Below are positions 52,234 through 62,389 of a stretch of DNA of 64,000 nucleotides, in pieces (position 1 is the first letter of the stretch; every line of letters begins with the position of its first letter). Both the position numbers and the translations under genes were made by a program. The stretch covers positions 372,001 to 436,000 of the forward strand of contig NC_014970.1 in the NCBI RefSeq assembly GCF_000200735.1. The letters run 5' to 3'. The stretch comes from Mycoplasma haemofelis str. Langford 1. GTDB lineage: Bacteria > Bacillota_I > Bacilli_A > Mycoplasmatales > Mycoplasmoidaceae. Below the pieces are notes generated by a model, which saw only the letters and a program-made list of their open reading frames with translations, ran no database searches and was not told the DNA's origin.

Positions 52234-52865
52234 TACGATGCCTTCCTGCAGTATTTCTCTTGTTGTTTAAATTCCTTAGATTCAGAGCCTTCAAAGATAT
52301 GAGCTTGAACTTCTTCACACCATCCCTTTAATTTATCTCTAGTTGTGTCATCATAAGGGGTGTTCTTAGTGGATAGTTCAGTCTTTAAGGCAGACAACTT
52401 ATCATCTAACTTTCCATATTGCTGCGCATCATGACTCTTTAGTGCATCCAATGAAGAATTTCATGACGTATCGCTCTTCTGATCTGAATTTCAATTCCCA
52501 GTTCCAGCATCCTTATTTGTCTTGGAACAGTACTTTTTGAAATCCTCTAGGTACTTTGAATCTTTAATGGGTTCTTTGTAAATTAGGAAACACCCTTCTT
52601 TCAGAAGCTGAGTTGCTTCCGCATCCTTATTATTCTCCTTCCCTTTCTGCGCAGCTTCGGCCAGCTTAGAATGGGTTGCAGTTCCCGCTTTTAAAGCCGT
52701 AAGCTTAGATCCCCAAAGATTGGAATCACTAGTAAGTAATGCGTTCTTATATCTTTGCTCAAAGGTAATTTCAGGACTCTCCCTATCTTTTAAGAGCATA
52801 AATCCTCCAATTCCAGCCGCACTTGCTCCAGCAACCCCCGCAGCAGAAAAGGCAAGTTTACTCAT
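52233..52865 (-). CDS. Family A protein, SKT type
   Basis: 210 aa, ATG at 52865. Anchor at about 6-26, FEQRYKNALLTS, LKEGCFLIYKE, FKKYCSKTNKDAGTG, LKGWCEEVQAHIFEG, QEKYCRKAS. 1-bp overlaps with both neighbours. Confidence 0.9.
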
Positions 52866-53491
52866 TATTGCCTCGGAGCTGCATCTGAAGTCTGAGCTGC
52901 CGCTTTGGTACAGTGAGTTTTAAACTTCTGATACAAGTCGTTAGAGTCATCTGAGTAAGATGAATCGGACTTAGATGTGCATCATTGCTTTAGCTTCTCT
53001 CCATTCGCATTATTTCCAGACGTGCTTATTGAGATGCTATCCACTTCCCCTTTGAGTTCTCCCAAAGAAGAGTATTTTCCGTTAAGAACGCTAGCCTCAG
53101 TTTCTAAAGTGGAGCCGTCTACTTTTAACTTATCCTCAAATGTGGAATAAACAACACATCACTTCTTTGCCTTCTTAAATATAGATTCCTTGTACGGACT
53201 TTCTAAGTTGGCGAAGCATCAATCCTTTATCTCGCTGTAAGTTGAAACGTCTCCTTCCTTTATTTTTAAATCTCCCTTAGCTTCCAGCTTGTAGGTCTTT
53301 AATACCTTCTGTCATGCTTTCTCCTGTTCTCCGGATTCTAAAGAAGAAGTTAATTGGTATTTCTTAGACAAGAGAACTGTCTTTACAGTATCTGACTTTG
53401 AATTTATATGAGAAGATACTGCTCAACCGCCCAAACCGGCACTTCCAACTCCGGCAGCAGCCATTCCCCCTTTAACTAATGTAGAAGCCAT
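52865..53491 (-). CDS. Family A protein, FT type
   Basis: 208 aa, ATG at 53491. Anchor GGMAAAGVGSAGLGGWAVSSH, VLLSKKYQLTSS, KDWCFANLESPY, AKKWCVVYSTFEDKLKVD, LKQWCTSKSDSSY, KTHCTKAAA. Paralog of 54448-55059 and 56028-56630. Each of the first two is divergent from a family C gene. Confidence 0.9.
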
Positions 53492-53563
53492 GATTTACTG
53501 TTAAGGGTCGAGATTCTATTTACTCAGTAAAATAGATATTTGCTTTTTCTGTCGGGGGGGGGT
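53492..53563. promoter_or_regulatory. Divergent promoter region with conserved box and G9 tract
   Basis: 72 bp between the FT gene and the family C gene. AGTAAAATA at 53526-53534 and GCTTTTTCTGT at 53542-53552 recur, same order and spacing, before the paralog at 55118, while bases between them vary. A G9 tract (53554-53562) runs up to 1 bp before the ATG. Confidence 0.55.
53554..53562 (+). repeat. G9 homopolymer next to a start codon
   Basis: Nine Gs directly before T-ATG of the family C gene; only GGG is present at the matching place before 55118. Length changes would move the upstream promoter or ribosome site, or shift the frame if translation starts at TTG 53540. Confidence 0.7.
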
Positions 53564-54451
53564 ATGAGGTATGATTGGCTTTCTCTTAATTTAAAGACAA
53601 GTTTATTAGTAGGAGCAGCATCTATATCTGCTGTAGGAACGACATCAAGTATCTTCTTTAATTCTAGCGAAGGCGTCATAAAGGCGGTTAAAGAATCTAC
53701 AGATCCTGTTCTGAAGCCCTTCAAAGATGGGACTTCAAATCTATTAAATCAATTGGATGACTTTTCTAAGCACAGTTACAACAAGGGAATAGATGCTAAG
53801 GATTGGGTAGCTGGCAACTTTAATAAATCCAAAATCTATTCCGGAGGCAAGAATATCTACGGTTATCTAAAAGACTGATCTGAATCCATATATAGCTTTG
53901 CCAAAGGCTTTAAAGAGACTGCAGTTAACTTCTTTAAGAATTGAGAGGATAACAGGGAAACTATGCATGTGATTTTCAAGGCATTAGGGAATTCTTTCTC
54001 TCTGATTGGGGGGTTGATGGGCTCTATGCAGTCGGAAGGAGAATCCACATTGAAGTTGTTATTTGAAGCTATCAGCCATCCCAAGTTCAAGGACTTTATG
54101 ACTGAGGTATCAACTATGTTATCCAAGAATCCTAATCTTATGCCTTCGATTCAAGGAGATGATGTAACTGATATCTTGTCAGCTTTCAGACAAGATGCAG
54201 ATACTGTTCATAGTACTCTACAGGAATTAAATAAGAAGAAAGAGGGGGAGGTAACGAGAGAGGTATTGTTAAGCGCTCTTAAATTACAGTCTCTAATGGG
54301 TAAGGTTAGTGCTCTGATAGGTAGAGCAAAGAGTGCTATAGCTGCCGGACAGAAAGATGGTATTTCAGAGTTGATGAATGAAATTAAGCAGATTACTAAA
54401 CAGCTAGATGATGTGATAGCAGCAAATAAAGATCAGGATTCAGCGGATTAA
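53564..54451 (+). CDS. Family C helical membrane-anchored protein
   Basis: 295 aa, ATG at 53564. Anchor at about 7-30 (LNLKTSLLVGAASISAVGTTSSIFF), amphipathic repeats LLNQLDDFSKHSYNKGIDAK, a second Trp-rich helix, then HVIFKALGNSFSLIGG, FEAISHPKFKDFM, LSKNPNLMPSIQGDDVTDIL, LKLQSLMGKVSALIGRAK. No Cys. The helices look apolipoprotein-like; membrane or lipid contact is possible but unproven. Confidence 0.88.
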
Positions 54452-55059
54452 GAACCTTTTGACGTAGCATTGGCCTTAGAACAATGTTGCTTGAATTTCT
54501 CATATAGGCTATTTGTTGATTCAGAGTGAGAGGCATCGGATTTAGTCTCGCACCATTTCTTTAATTTCTCCCCATTAGAATTGCTTCCACCATTACTTAT
54601 TTGAATCTTATTGACTTCCTCCTGTAAATCCCCCAAAGAAGAGTACTTCCCGTTTAAAGTATTTGCATCCGTCTCCAACTCTAAGTTATCTGTTTTTAAT
54701 TTGTCTGTGAATGTTGAATAGACAACGCATCACTTTTCTGCTTTCTTTAAAAGAGAACCCTTACCCTTGCTTTCTATGTTCTGAACACATCAATCTCTTA
54801 TGTTGTCAGCACTTACATTTCCAGTTCCTATTCTCAAATCTTCATTCACTTCCAAAACATAAGTCTTGGCCACTTTTGTCCAAGCCTCTTGCCTTTTATC
54901 TTCTGGAAGTTCGGAAGTTAATTTGTGTCCCTTAGATTTAAGAATAGTCTTTATGGCATCTTCCTCTTGCTTTAAATGAGAAGAAAGTGCTCACCCCCCT
55001 AATCCAACACCTCCGGCTCCCATCATGGCCATTCCTCCCTTTGCTAGTGCAGTAGACAT
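54448..55059 (-). CDS. Family A protein, FT type
   Basis: 203 aa, ATG at 55059. Anchor GGMAMMGAGGVGLGGWALSSH, ILKSKGHKLTSELP, IRDWCVQNIES, AEKWCVVYSTFTDKLKTD, LKKWCETKSDASH, KQHCSKANA. Near-paralog of 52865-53491. Overlaps the family C gene end by 4 bp. Confidence 0.9.
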
Positions 55060-55117
55060 AAGAATTTAAAAATATAGGATTGAGTAAAATAAATGTCCGC
55101 TTTTTCTGTTGTAGGGT
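55060..55117. promoter_or_regulatory. Divergent promoter region with conserved box
   Basis: 58 bp. AGTAAAATA and GCTTTTTCTGT as in 53492-53563; GTAGGGT replaces the G9 tract. The conserved order and spacing in front of two family C genes suggests a shared promoter. Confidence 0.55.
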
Positions 55118-56020
55118 TTGAAATCTGATTGGCTTTCGCTTAATTTAAGAACTAGTCTTTGAATAGGAGCAGCATCACTATCTGCTATAGGAACTACTTC
55201 TAGTATTTTCTCTAGGTCTAATCAGGACGTCTTAAGGACGGTTAAAGGCTCCTTAGATCCTATTGCGGAGCCTTTTAGGAAGGGATATTCCAACCTATCA
55301 CAACAACTAGATAGCTTTTCTAAGTATGCACATAATGCGGGAGTTGATGCTAAAGGTTGGTTAACGGATAACTTTAATAAAGCAAAGATTAAAAAGGGAT
55401 GGAGGGAAATAGAAAGCTATCTGAGTAGTTGATATCAAACAGGCAAAGGCTTTGTGGAAGGGGCTTCCACTACTATTCCCAATTTCTTTAAGGATTGGGA
55501 GAGTAATAGGGAGAAGATGCACGTTATCTTTAAAGCCCTAGGGAATACCTTCCCAATAATAGGTTCCCTATTGGGATCTTTTCAATCTGAAGGGGAATCT
55601 ACCCTTAAGATGTTCTTCGATGCCATTAATCAACCCAAGTTTAAGGACTTCATGAGTGCGGCATCTACATTGGTATCTAACAATCCCAATCTTCTATCTG
55701 ACTTGGAGATGAAGGATTGGACTGATATTATCTTTGCTTTCAATCAAGATCCAGAGACTGTTACTAATACCTTACAGGAACTTAATAAACAGGAACTTAA
55801 TAAACAGGAAGATAAGAAAGTTGATAAGGATAAGCTGCTAAGTGCTTTTAAATTACATTCCTTGATGGGTCGAGCTAATAGTCTTAAGAAGAAGGCTGAG
55901 AAAGTTATACAGTTGAAGGATAAGTCTCAGGCTGAAGCGATAATTAAGGAAATTCTTGGAATCCAAAAGGAACTTGAAGCGGTTATAAAAGCTAACTCTG
56001 AGGCTCAACCCCAACAATAG
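55118..56020 (+). CDS. Family C protein, TTG start
   Basis: 300 aa. TTG at 55118 lies at the place of the ATG in 53564 and a TAG is two codons upstream. Anchor at about 5-28, FSKYAHNAGVDAKGWLTDN, HVIFKALGNTFPIIG, FDAINQPKFKDFM, SNNPNLLSDLEMKDWTDI, LQELNKQELNKQE, FKLHSLMGRANSLKKKAEK. A perfect 15-bp tandem repeat gives the doubled QELNK, in frame. Confidence 0.86.
55775..55804 (+). repeat. In-frame 15-bp tandem repeat (two copies)
   Basis: CAGGAACTTAATAAA twice, encoding QELNK twice. Multiple of three, so it changes length only. The paralog at 53564 has one copy (QELNK then KKEG). Confidence 0.85.
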
Positions 56021-56027
56021 TATTTAG

Positions 56028-56630
56028 TTAACCAGAAGCTCCCGCAACAGGGGTAGTTGCTTTGACACAATGCTTCTTAAAGGTTTGATATACAGAGTCA
56101 TCACTGTAGGATAAGTGAACCATTTTTTCGCACCACTTCTTAAGCTTCCTGCCATTCTCGTCTCCTGTCCCAGAATCCGGAGTTATCTTACTTACTTCAT
56201 TCGTTAATTCTCTCAAATCAGAATATCTGTTCTTCAAGGAATTAGTATCTGCTTCCAGCTCCACCCCCTCTTCCTTCAATTTATCTTCAAATGAGGAGTA
56301 AATAACGCATCACTTGGAGGCCTTCCTTAGGAGAGCATCATTACTTTGAACTTTCATATTTTGAGAACATCAATTCTTTAAGTCGACATCCGTAACAACT
56401 CCTTCTTTGATTTTTAAATCTCCACGAACTTCTAATTGATAAGTACGTGTTACTTTCTTCCAAGCAGCATCCTGTTCAGATTCTTTAAGAGAAGAGGTTA
56501 ACTTGTATCCCTTGGATGAAAGAACTGATGCTACAGTGTTATTTAAATGGCTTGATATAGCTCATCCTCCTAGTCCTGCGCTCCCCACTCCCACTGAAGC
56601 AATTCCTCCCTTTAATAACGCAGAAGACAT
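56028..56630 (-). CDS. Family A protein, FT type
   Basis: 200 aa, ATG at 56630. Anchor GGIASVGVGSAGLGGWAISSH, VLSSKGYKLTSSL, LKNWCSQNMKVQ, ASKWCVIYSSFEDKLKEE, LKKWCEKMVHLSY, KKHCVKATT. Third of the FT paralogs with 52865 and 54448. Confidence 0.9.
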
Positions 56631-56640
56631 GGCAATCGCT

Positions 56641-57237
56641 TTAATGAGCCTTCATTAAAGAGGGCTCCGGAGCAAGACAAAATTCCTTGGCATTATTAAT
56701 AATCTTCATTGTTATGGGATGGTAGGTCTCAAATAATACTGATTTTGAAAATCCGCTTCCTTGTTTTAGGATTCCCACTTTAATAATGGAGGCTTGCCGC
56801 TGCTTAAACGCTTCCTCTTTATTTTCCTGAACATCGTCTATAGTCTGGACATTCTCCCCTTCCAAGAGAAAGGACTTAATATCTATGGTACAGAAGCTTT
56901 TGATCTGATTAAAGATGGTCTTATTGCTAGAAGAATGACCCTTATAGATGTTCTGATAACACCATTTCTTTAGAAAGTAGGCGCCTTCATTATTTGAAGA
57001 GTTGGAATGGATTTCCGGAATCATCTTCATCAACTCTTCTTTATGGCGGAGAAACCTCTCCTTCCATCTGGTAAATTGATTTCTCTTTACTTCAAATAAA
57101 GACTTGTATCCTTGGGATTCTAGATGGTCTTTATTGGTGGGATATTTAAAGATGCTTTCTACAGATTTGAATCCCACTCCAGAAACTACTGCAACGGCGG
57201 CCGATGTAGTGATGGATTTCGCTATGCTGGAACTCAT
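56641..57237 (-). CDS. Unusual family A-like protein
   Basis: 198 aa, ATG at 57237, TAA stop, all Trp are UGG. Hydrophobic start (SITTSAAVAVVSGVGF), HLESQGYKSLFEV, RWKERFLRHKEELMK, LKKWCYQNIYKG, IKSFCTIDIKSFLLEGE, then one Cys (AKEFCLAPE): three Cys in place of four. The RWKERFLRHK block resembles YERxFKRxKxLL of family E and YKRVFKKFHNQ of 62390. Confidence 0.82.
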   Translation of the reverse strand: MSSSIAKSITTSAAVAVVSGVGFKSVESIFKYPTNKDHLESQGYKSLFEVKRNQFTRWKERFLRHKEELMKMIPEIHSNSSNNEGAYFLKKWCYQNIYKGHSSSNKTIFNQIKSFCTIDIKSFLLEGENVQTIDDVQENKEEAFKQRQASIIKVGILKQGSGFSKSVLFETYHPITMKIINNAKEFCLAPEPSLMKAH

Positions 57238-57305
57238 TAATCTCCAATGCTAGAAAAAGACTTGCTACCGATATATGATAATTTTCTAAATTCAGAATCC
57301 TCCGT
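57238..57305. promoter_or_regulatory. Divergent intergenic region
   Basis: 68 bp. ATATATGATAATTTTCTAAATT is the best promoter-like stretch. Lacks the AGTAAAATA/GCTTTTTCTGT boxes of the first two family C genes. Confidence 0.3.
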
Positions 57306-58197
57306 ATGTCTAATAGATCTATCTTATTTCCTTCTAACTTAAGAATTGGTTTACTAGTTGGCTCAGCCACACTAGCTTCTATAGGAACTTCATCTAGTTT
57401 ATTCTTAGATGCTCACAAAGACAATGATGGAGACGGCCGGAAGTGCGGCCTCACCCATCATAGAACCCATATCCGAAGGACTTAAGAAGTTAACTGATCA
57501 ACTAGATAACTTCTCTAAGCAGGGATACAATAAGGGAGTAGATTTAAAGGATTGGGTAGATAGCAATCTTAGTAAATCAAGGATTAAGGCGGGATGGAAA
57601 GCTATTCAAAAGAATATTAAAGAGTGGGCAGAGACTGCCCGCGATATCTCTAAGAGTGCCTATGAGAAGGCAGGTGGTTTCTTAAAAGACTGAGACGAGA
57701 GTAGAACCACTCTACACACACTCTTTAAAGCTCTAGGGGGATCATTCTCTATAGTAGGAAGTCTATTTGGTACATGGGATACTACAGGAGAGTCAAAGCT
57801 TATGCTGCTTTGAGAGGTGCTGCAGAATAAGGATTTCCCTAAGTTTCTAAATAGTGCATCAGCTTTAGCTTCCAAGAATCCCAAATTATTATCTGAATTA
57901 CAAGGAGGAGACATTCCTGATATTCTGAACGCCTTTAAACAAGATTCAGATCACGTAATTAGTACGATTGATAACCTTGCAAAGGAGACAGAGACAGTAA
58001 CTCGCGTTAAATTGATGAGTTCTCTGAAATTGTTGTCTGTTCTGGGAAAAGCTAAGGCATTACAAAGTAGAGTGGCGGCTCTTTTAAGAGATGGGAATAA
58101 GAATTTACAAGAGATCCAAGAGGTGAAACAGCTCTTGACCCAAACTATTAATGAATTGGAGAGCGTGATAAAGGCTAATGATGTGAAGGAAGAGTAA
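57306..58197 (+). pseudogene. Family C gene out of frame: zero full 11-mer copies
   Basis: ATG at 57306; anchor (NLRIGLLVGSATLASIGTSS) then SSLFLDAHKDN and a stop after 59 codons. From 57409 the body is open in another frame: DNFSKQGYNKGVDLKDW, TLFKALGGSFSIVGSLFGTW, NKDFPKFLNSASALASKN, ELQGGDIPDILNAF. One AAAGACAATTT inserted at 57417 would join the frames and give 300 aa, with KDNLKTMME as in the paralog 59517. Internal ATGs at 57409-57426 could give an anchorless form. Confidence 0.8.
57417..57425 (+). repeat. Partial 11-mer unit AAAGACAAT
   Basis: The last, partial unit that follows the 11-mer array in 59517-60438 is present here with no full unit before it. Confidence 0.65.
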
Positions 58198-58234
58198 GCT
58201 ATAGATCAGTTTTCACTTTTAGAAGCGCCGGATC

Positions 58235-58858
58235 ATGTCATATAAGTTAATGGGAGCCGCCGCCTTAACGGGCACAGCGGGAGCTACTGGATTGGTGGTA
58301 GCCAATAAGGAAAAGATATTTGGGAAATCTAGAACCTTAGCCGACGAGTTGAAAGAGAAGGGATATAAGATGGTTTCTTCTGTGGATGATGGAACCAAAA
58401 GGAAGACGATTTTGGATGCTAAAGTGTCTGCCTACAAAGCTGTAGGCAATTCTTCACAGGAATTTAAGGGCAAAAGTAAAGATGCCATGAATTCTGATGT
58501 CCTTTTGAAAACATGTCGGGAGCTGGAAAAGTCAACTGATTATGAGTCTTTATCTTCCATCTTTAAGAAGTGGTGTTCTTTGGACTTTAAGGATGTGTTA
58601 GTTACTGTGGGAGGAAGATCAGTCATATCTGATACTCCATCTGATGGCACTAATTGGAAGAACTCCTTAACTTCCCATAGAGAGAAGATGAAAACCGTGA
58701 TTACTGGTGTCACAGAGTCGTCTAGTGATAGCAGTAATAGCCAATGAAATAAGGCGAAGGAATGGTGTGAAGGGAAATTGGGGACTCAGTATTCAAACGA
58801 TTCAAAGGTCGATTTTGATCGTGTGGAAGAGTGATGTTTAGCTGCTAAAGCTCAATAG
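58235..58858 (+). CDS. Family A protein, cassette copy 1, first gene
   Basis: 207 aa, ATG at 58235. MSYKLMGAAALTGTAGATG anchor, KEKIFGKSRTLADELKEKGY, LKTCRELEKSTDYESL, FKKWCSLDFKDVLVTVGGR, AKEWCEGKLGTQYSND, VEEWCLAAK. Residues 1-35 are the same as in 62887-63498. Confidence 0.9.
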
Positions 58859-58861
58859 GGA

Positions 58862-59494
58862 ATGTCATCCCTTTCCTTTAAAGCTGCAACAGCCGCTGTC
58901 GGAGCTTCAGGAGCTGGACTTGGAGGATATGGTATCTATCACCTTTCCTCATCTCCAAAAGAGACAATCAGAGATCGGATAACTTCTTCCCTAAAGGATA
59001 AAAAGAAGAGATTTCTTGGGAAAGAGGATTCCGCTTGGCGCGAATTGGAATCCAAGTATACTAAGCTTTCTAATAAGCCTAAGAAAGCTAATGGAACTAC
59101 TGACTTATCATTCTCCGAGATTCCTTCATGATGTGATAAGAGTGCATCAGAAGAGTATTCTGATTCCAATAAGGATCTTTACGACCAAGTCCTAACGTTC
59201 TGTTTTTTCAATACTAATACTCTGCTATCTAATACTGATTCTGGAGTACTTAAATCTAATCAAGATAAGAGTCATGAGGAGTGGAAAGCGGCTTGAGATT
59301 CCTACCAGAAAACAGCTGATAAGGAGAGTAAGGGATTGAAGATTACAGAGACTAGCGTTAACACGGACATAAATGGCTCTGAAAGGAATAAGGGCGGAGA
59401 GGCTCTTCATAAATGATGTACTGAGACTTCTGCCAAGAAGATGTATGACTCCGAAGATCTATTTCCACTCTTTAAACATTGGTGTGTTAAGTAG
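58862..59494 (+). CDS. Family A protein, cassette copy 1, second gene
   Basis: 210 aa, ATG at 58862 three bp after the previous stop. Anchor at about 8-26, ETIRDRITSSLKDKKKRFLG, FSEIPSWCDKSASEEYSD, LTFCFFNTNTLLSN, LHKWCTETSAKKM, FKHWCVK. Paralog of 63510-64000. Confidence 0.9.
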
Positions 59495-59516
59495 TTATTA
59501 GTAACTGCCTCTATAC

Positions 59517-60438
59517 ATGTCCAATAGATCTGCTCTATTTCCTGCTAATTTAAGAATTGGTTTATTGACGGGGGCAGCCACTCTATCTTCTATAGGAACT
59601 TCATCTAGTTTGTTTCTAGGATCGTACAAAGACAATTTAAAGACAATTTAAAGACAATTTAAAGACAATGATGGGGACGGCCGGAACGGCTGTCTCCCCA
59701 ATTGTAACCCCCATTAGGAATGGAGTTGTCCAGTTAACTGAGCAATTAGATAACTTCTCTAAGCAAGGATACAATGCAGGAGTAGATGCAAAGTCATGAG
59801 TAACTGATAACTTTAATAAATCTAAGATAAAGAGTGGAGGAACCAGAATTTATGAAAATCTGAAGTCTGGATATGAGGCTGTAGCAGCCTTTTCAAAAGA
59901 GGCTCATTCTACGATAAAGAGATTCTTTGAGAATTGAGAGAGCAATAGAGAGACGCTTCACATCATATTTAAGTCCATCGGTAATTCCTTCTCATTGCTG
60001 GGAGGATTAATCAACTCTTCATCTGCAGGAGAGTCGAAGATAAAGATTTTGTTTGAGGTATTGTCTCATGAGAAATTTAGGAGTTTTGCGGATGCTGCCG
60101 GCTCTTTAACTTCCAAGAATCCTAACTTGTTTCCAGAATTACAAGGAGATGACATTTACGACATCTTGACGGCTTTTCGACAGGAACCGGATGATGTTGT
60201 TAGGATTCTTAAGGAATTGTCTGAAAAGGGAGAGAATAAAACCAATAGGGAGACATTAGTGAGTGCTTTGAGGCTTCAATCCTTGATGGGAAGAGCTGAT
60301 TCTCTTGCTAAGAAGGTGAAGAAGTTTTTGGATTCTAAAAATACTGAGGAAGCTAAGAAGTTGAGGAGCGAGGTTGAGAAGGTTATTGGGGAGTTGACTG
60401 CTTTATTAAAGTTACAAGAAGCGCTTACTGAGAGTTAA
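59517..60438 (+). pseudogene. Family C gene out of frame: three 11-mer copies
   Basis: ATG at 59517; anchor (NLRIGLLTGAATLSSIGTSS), SSLFLGSYKDNLKTI, then TAA inside the second repeat (44-aa product). The body lies in another frame: DNFSKQGYNAGVDAKSW, HIIFKSIGNSFSLLGG, LSHEKFRSFADAAGSL, ELQGDDIYDILTAF, LRLQSLMGRADSLAKKVKK. With one full unit the frame runs AAA-GAC-AAT-TTA-AAG-ACA-ATG-ATG and the gene encodes 299 aa. Two or four copies meet TAA. Confidence 0.82.
59628..59669 (+). repeat. 11-mer tandem repeat, 3 full copies plus a partial
   Basis: AAAGACAATTT at 59628-59638, 59639-59649 and 59650-59660, then AAAGACAAT at 59661-59669. Perfect copies. Eleven is not a multiple of three, so the copy number sets the frame. 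Confidence 0.93.
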
Positions 60439-60502
60439 TTGGGAAAAGAAGAGGCACCCATATATTCGAAATTAAAAGTTTTCATTTTCAGATTATCATC
60501 CC

Positions 60503-61396
60503 TTGTCCCATTCTTCACAAAACTGACTTTCCTTTAATTTAAAGGCGAATTTATTAGTAGGAATATCGGGTCTGGCCACCGTAGGTACAGGATCTGGAGT
60601 TATTTTTGGAGATGGCTCTGCAGGAATTAGAGATTCTATGTCTACAGTTACAGATCCAATAGTAAATCCCATCATAGAAGGAGCTAAGGGAATCAGCTCT
60701 AAGGTTCAGGATCTGCAAGCACAAGGGTACAACAAGGGTCTAGATTTCAAGGAATGAGTTGATAGTAATTTCAATAAATCAAAGATAAAGACAGGTTGGT
60801 TGGAGATTTATAAAAATATCAAGAGCTGAGGGACAACGGCTGGGACTATATCCAAGGAGGTTTATGACAAGATTGGCTCTTTTCTGAAAGAGTGAGACAC
60901 CAGCAGACAGACTTTACACACTATCTTTAATGCTTTAGGAGGCTCCTTCTCCATAGTGGGAAGCCTGTTTGGGACTTGGGATGCTTCCGGAGAATCTAAG
61001 CTTTTGTTATTTTGAGAAGTTCTACAAAAAGAAGAGTTTCCTAAATTCCTTACTAGCGTTTCTACTTTAGCCTCTAAGCATCCTAGACTACTATCTCAAT
61101 TAGAGGGAAATGATATTCCGGATATATTGAATGCTTTCAAGCAGGATTCTGAACATGTAATTACTACCATGGAGAATCTCTCCAAGGAAGAACAAGTGGA
61201 TCGAATGAAGTTGATGAATTCTTTGAAGCTACTATCAGTTAAAGGAAGGGCGGATGCCCTTATGAAGAGGGCTCAAACCCTTTTAAGAACTCAGAATAAA
61301 GAGGAGATTCAAAAGATTATGGGAGAGATACAGAAGACTATCCGGGAGCTTGGATCCATCATCAAAGCTAATGAAGATGGAGAAGCCCAACAGTAA
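60503..61396 (+). CDS. Family C protein, intact, TTG start
   Basis: 297 aa from TTG 60503, the only common start in frame after the upstream TAA. Anchor at about 11-33, LQAQGYNKGLDFKEWVDSN, HTIFNALGGSFSIVGSLFGTW, QKEEFPKFLTSVSTLASK, LEGNDIPDILNAFKQDSEHVI, LKLLSVKGRADALMKRAQ. Closest to 57306-58197 in the body, but with no 11-mer after its anchor. Confidence 0.84.
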
Positions 61397-61404
61397 TCTA
61401 ATAC

Positions 61405-61836
61405 TTAGCTAGTAATATCAACATAAACAGCTGATCCATGATTACAATTGCTTCTCTTGCCTTCTGCAGCCACCACGATCTTATCTTCTCCAATAGACTT
61501 ATTCTTATTTCTAAATCCTTCTAGAGACTCATATCCAAGAACTGTAGTGCTGCTATTATTGGATGTAGGTTGGGTATTGGCTTTACCTCCTGTAGAAGCT
61601 TTAGTAAGGGCGGGATTTATTCCTGTTTTAAATAGAAAGGTACACCCTTGAATATCCTCATATTCTTGAATGTCTTCTATGGAGGTTATTCTAGATATCT
61701 TCTTTGGGAAGTATTTGGCAGGCTTAGGTCTAGGCATATACTTTCCCACTGCATATGCGCTCCCAAAGGATAGGGAAGTGGCTCCGGATATTATTCCAAC
61801 TGTACTTAAAATCGAGAATAGAAACCTATCTGTCAT
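61405..61836 (-). CDS. Probable family B protein
   Basis: 143 aa, ATG at 61836, TAA stop. Anchor at about 6-32, basic stretch (YMPRPKPAKYFPKKISR), EDIQGCTFLFKTG, a Ser/Thr/Asn-rich loop, GKRSNCNHGSAVYVDITS at the end. It keeps the two Cys and the VYV strand but lacks the following Trp-x-Tyr. Convergent with 60503. Confidence 0.8.
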   Translation of the reverse strand: MTDRFLFSILSTVGIISGATSLSFGSAYAVGKYMPRPKPAKYFPKKISRITSIEDIQEYEDIQGCTFLFKTGINPALTKASTGGKANTQPTSNNSSTTVLGYESLEGFRNKNKSIGEDKIVVAAEGKRSNCNHGSAVYVDITS

Positions 61837-61864
61837 GGATGTTGGGCATTAAAGCCTAAGATAC

Positions 61865-62386
61865 TTGCAGTTTAAAGCGCTTCTTTCCAAGATTAAGGAG
61901 AAGCTATTTAAGCATAAAAGGATTCTTATTTCATCTACTTGCACGACTGTACTTACATCTTCCATTATTCCCTTGATTAACGCCCATGACAAAGTGGCAT
62001 TGGATGATGTATCTTTAAGGGAGATAATGGAGGCATTAGAGATAGATGATCTGGCTTCTAAATTACTCATACCTCCAAAGGATGCAGTCTTAGTAAATAA
62101 GATACTGGAATTTGAGAATACTCATGGATGTAAGATCCATTTTGTTCACAACGATAAACAAGGCTCTCATTATCGAGTAGATAATTCCTTTTGGGCGGAT
62201 TACAGCAAATCCAACTCCGATATATATGAGAGATTTGTTGAAATAGTGGGGGATGATGAGATTATTCGGGAATGTAAAAGTCGTGAGTCTAATGACAAGT
62301 TATGAATTAGGAGCAAAAGTAAAAAATGAATATTCTCATTAAAAGACCAATCTAATAATTCCTTGAGAGAGTGAAGCAATAAATAG
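61865..62386 (+). CDS. Family B protein with GSHYRVDN motif, TTG start
   Basis: 173 aa. TTG at 61865 is needed to include the anchor (ILISSTCTTVLTSSIIPLI); a stop is five codons upstream. FENTHGCKIHFVHNDKQ, GSHYRVDNSFWADY, IRECKSRESNDKLWIRSK. UGA at 62303 is Trp; the true stop is TAG 62384. Paralog of 7911 and 49209; its last segment lacks the KVL strand. Confidence 0.82.
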
Positions 62387-62389
62387 GTT

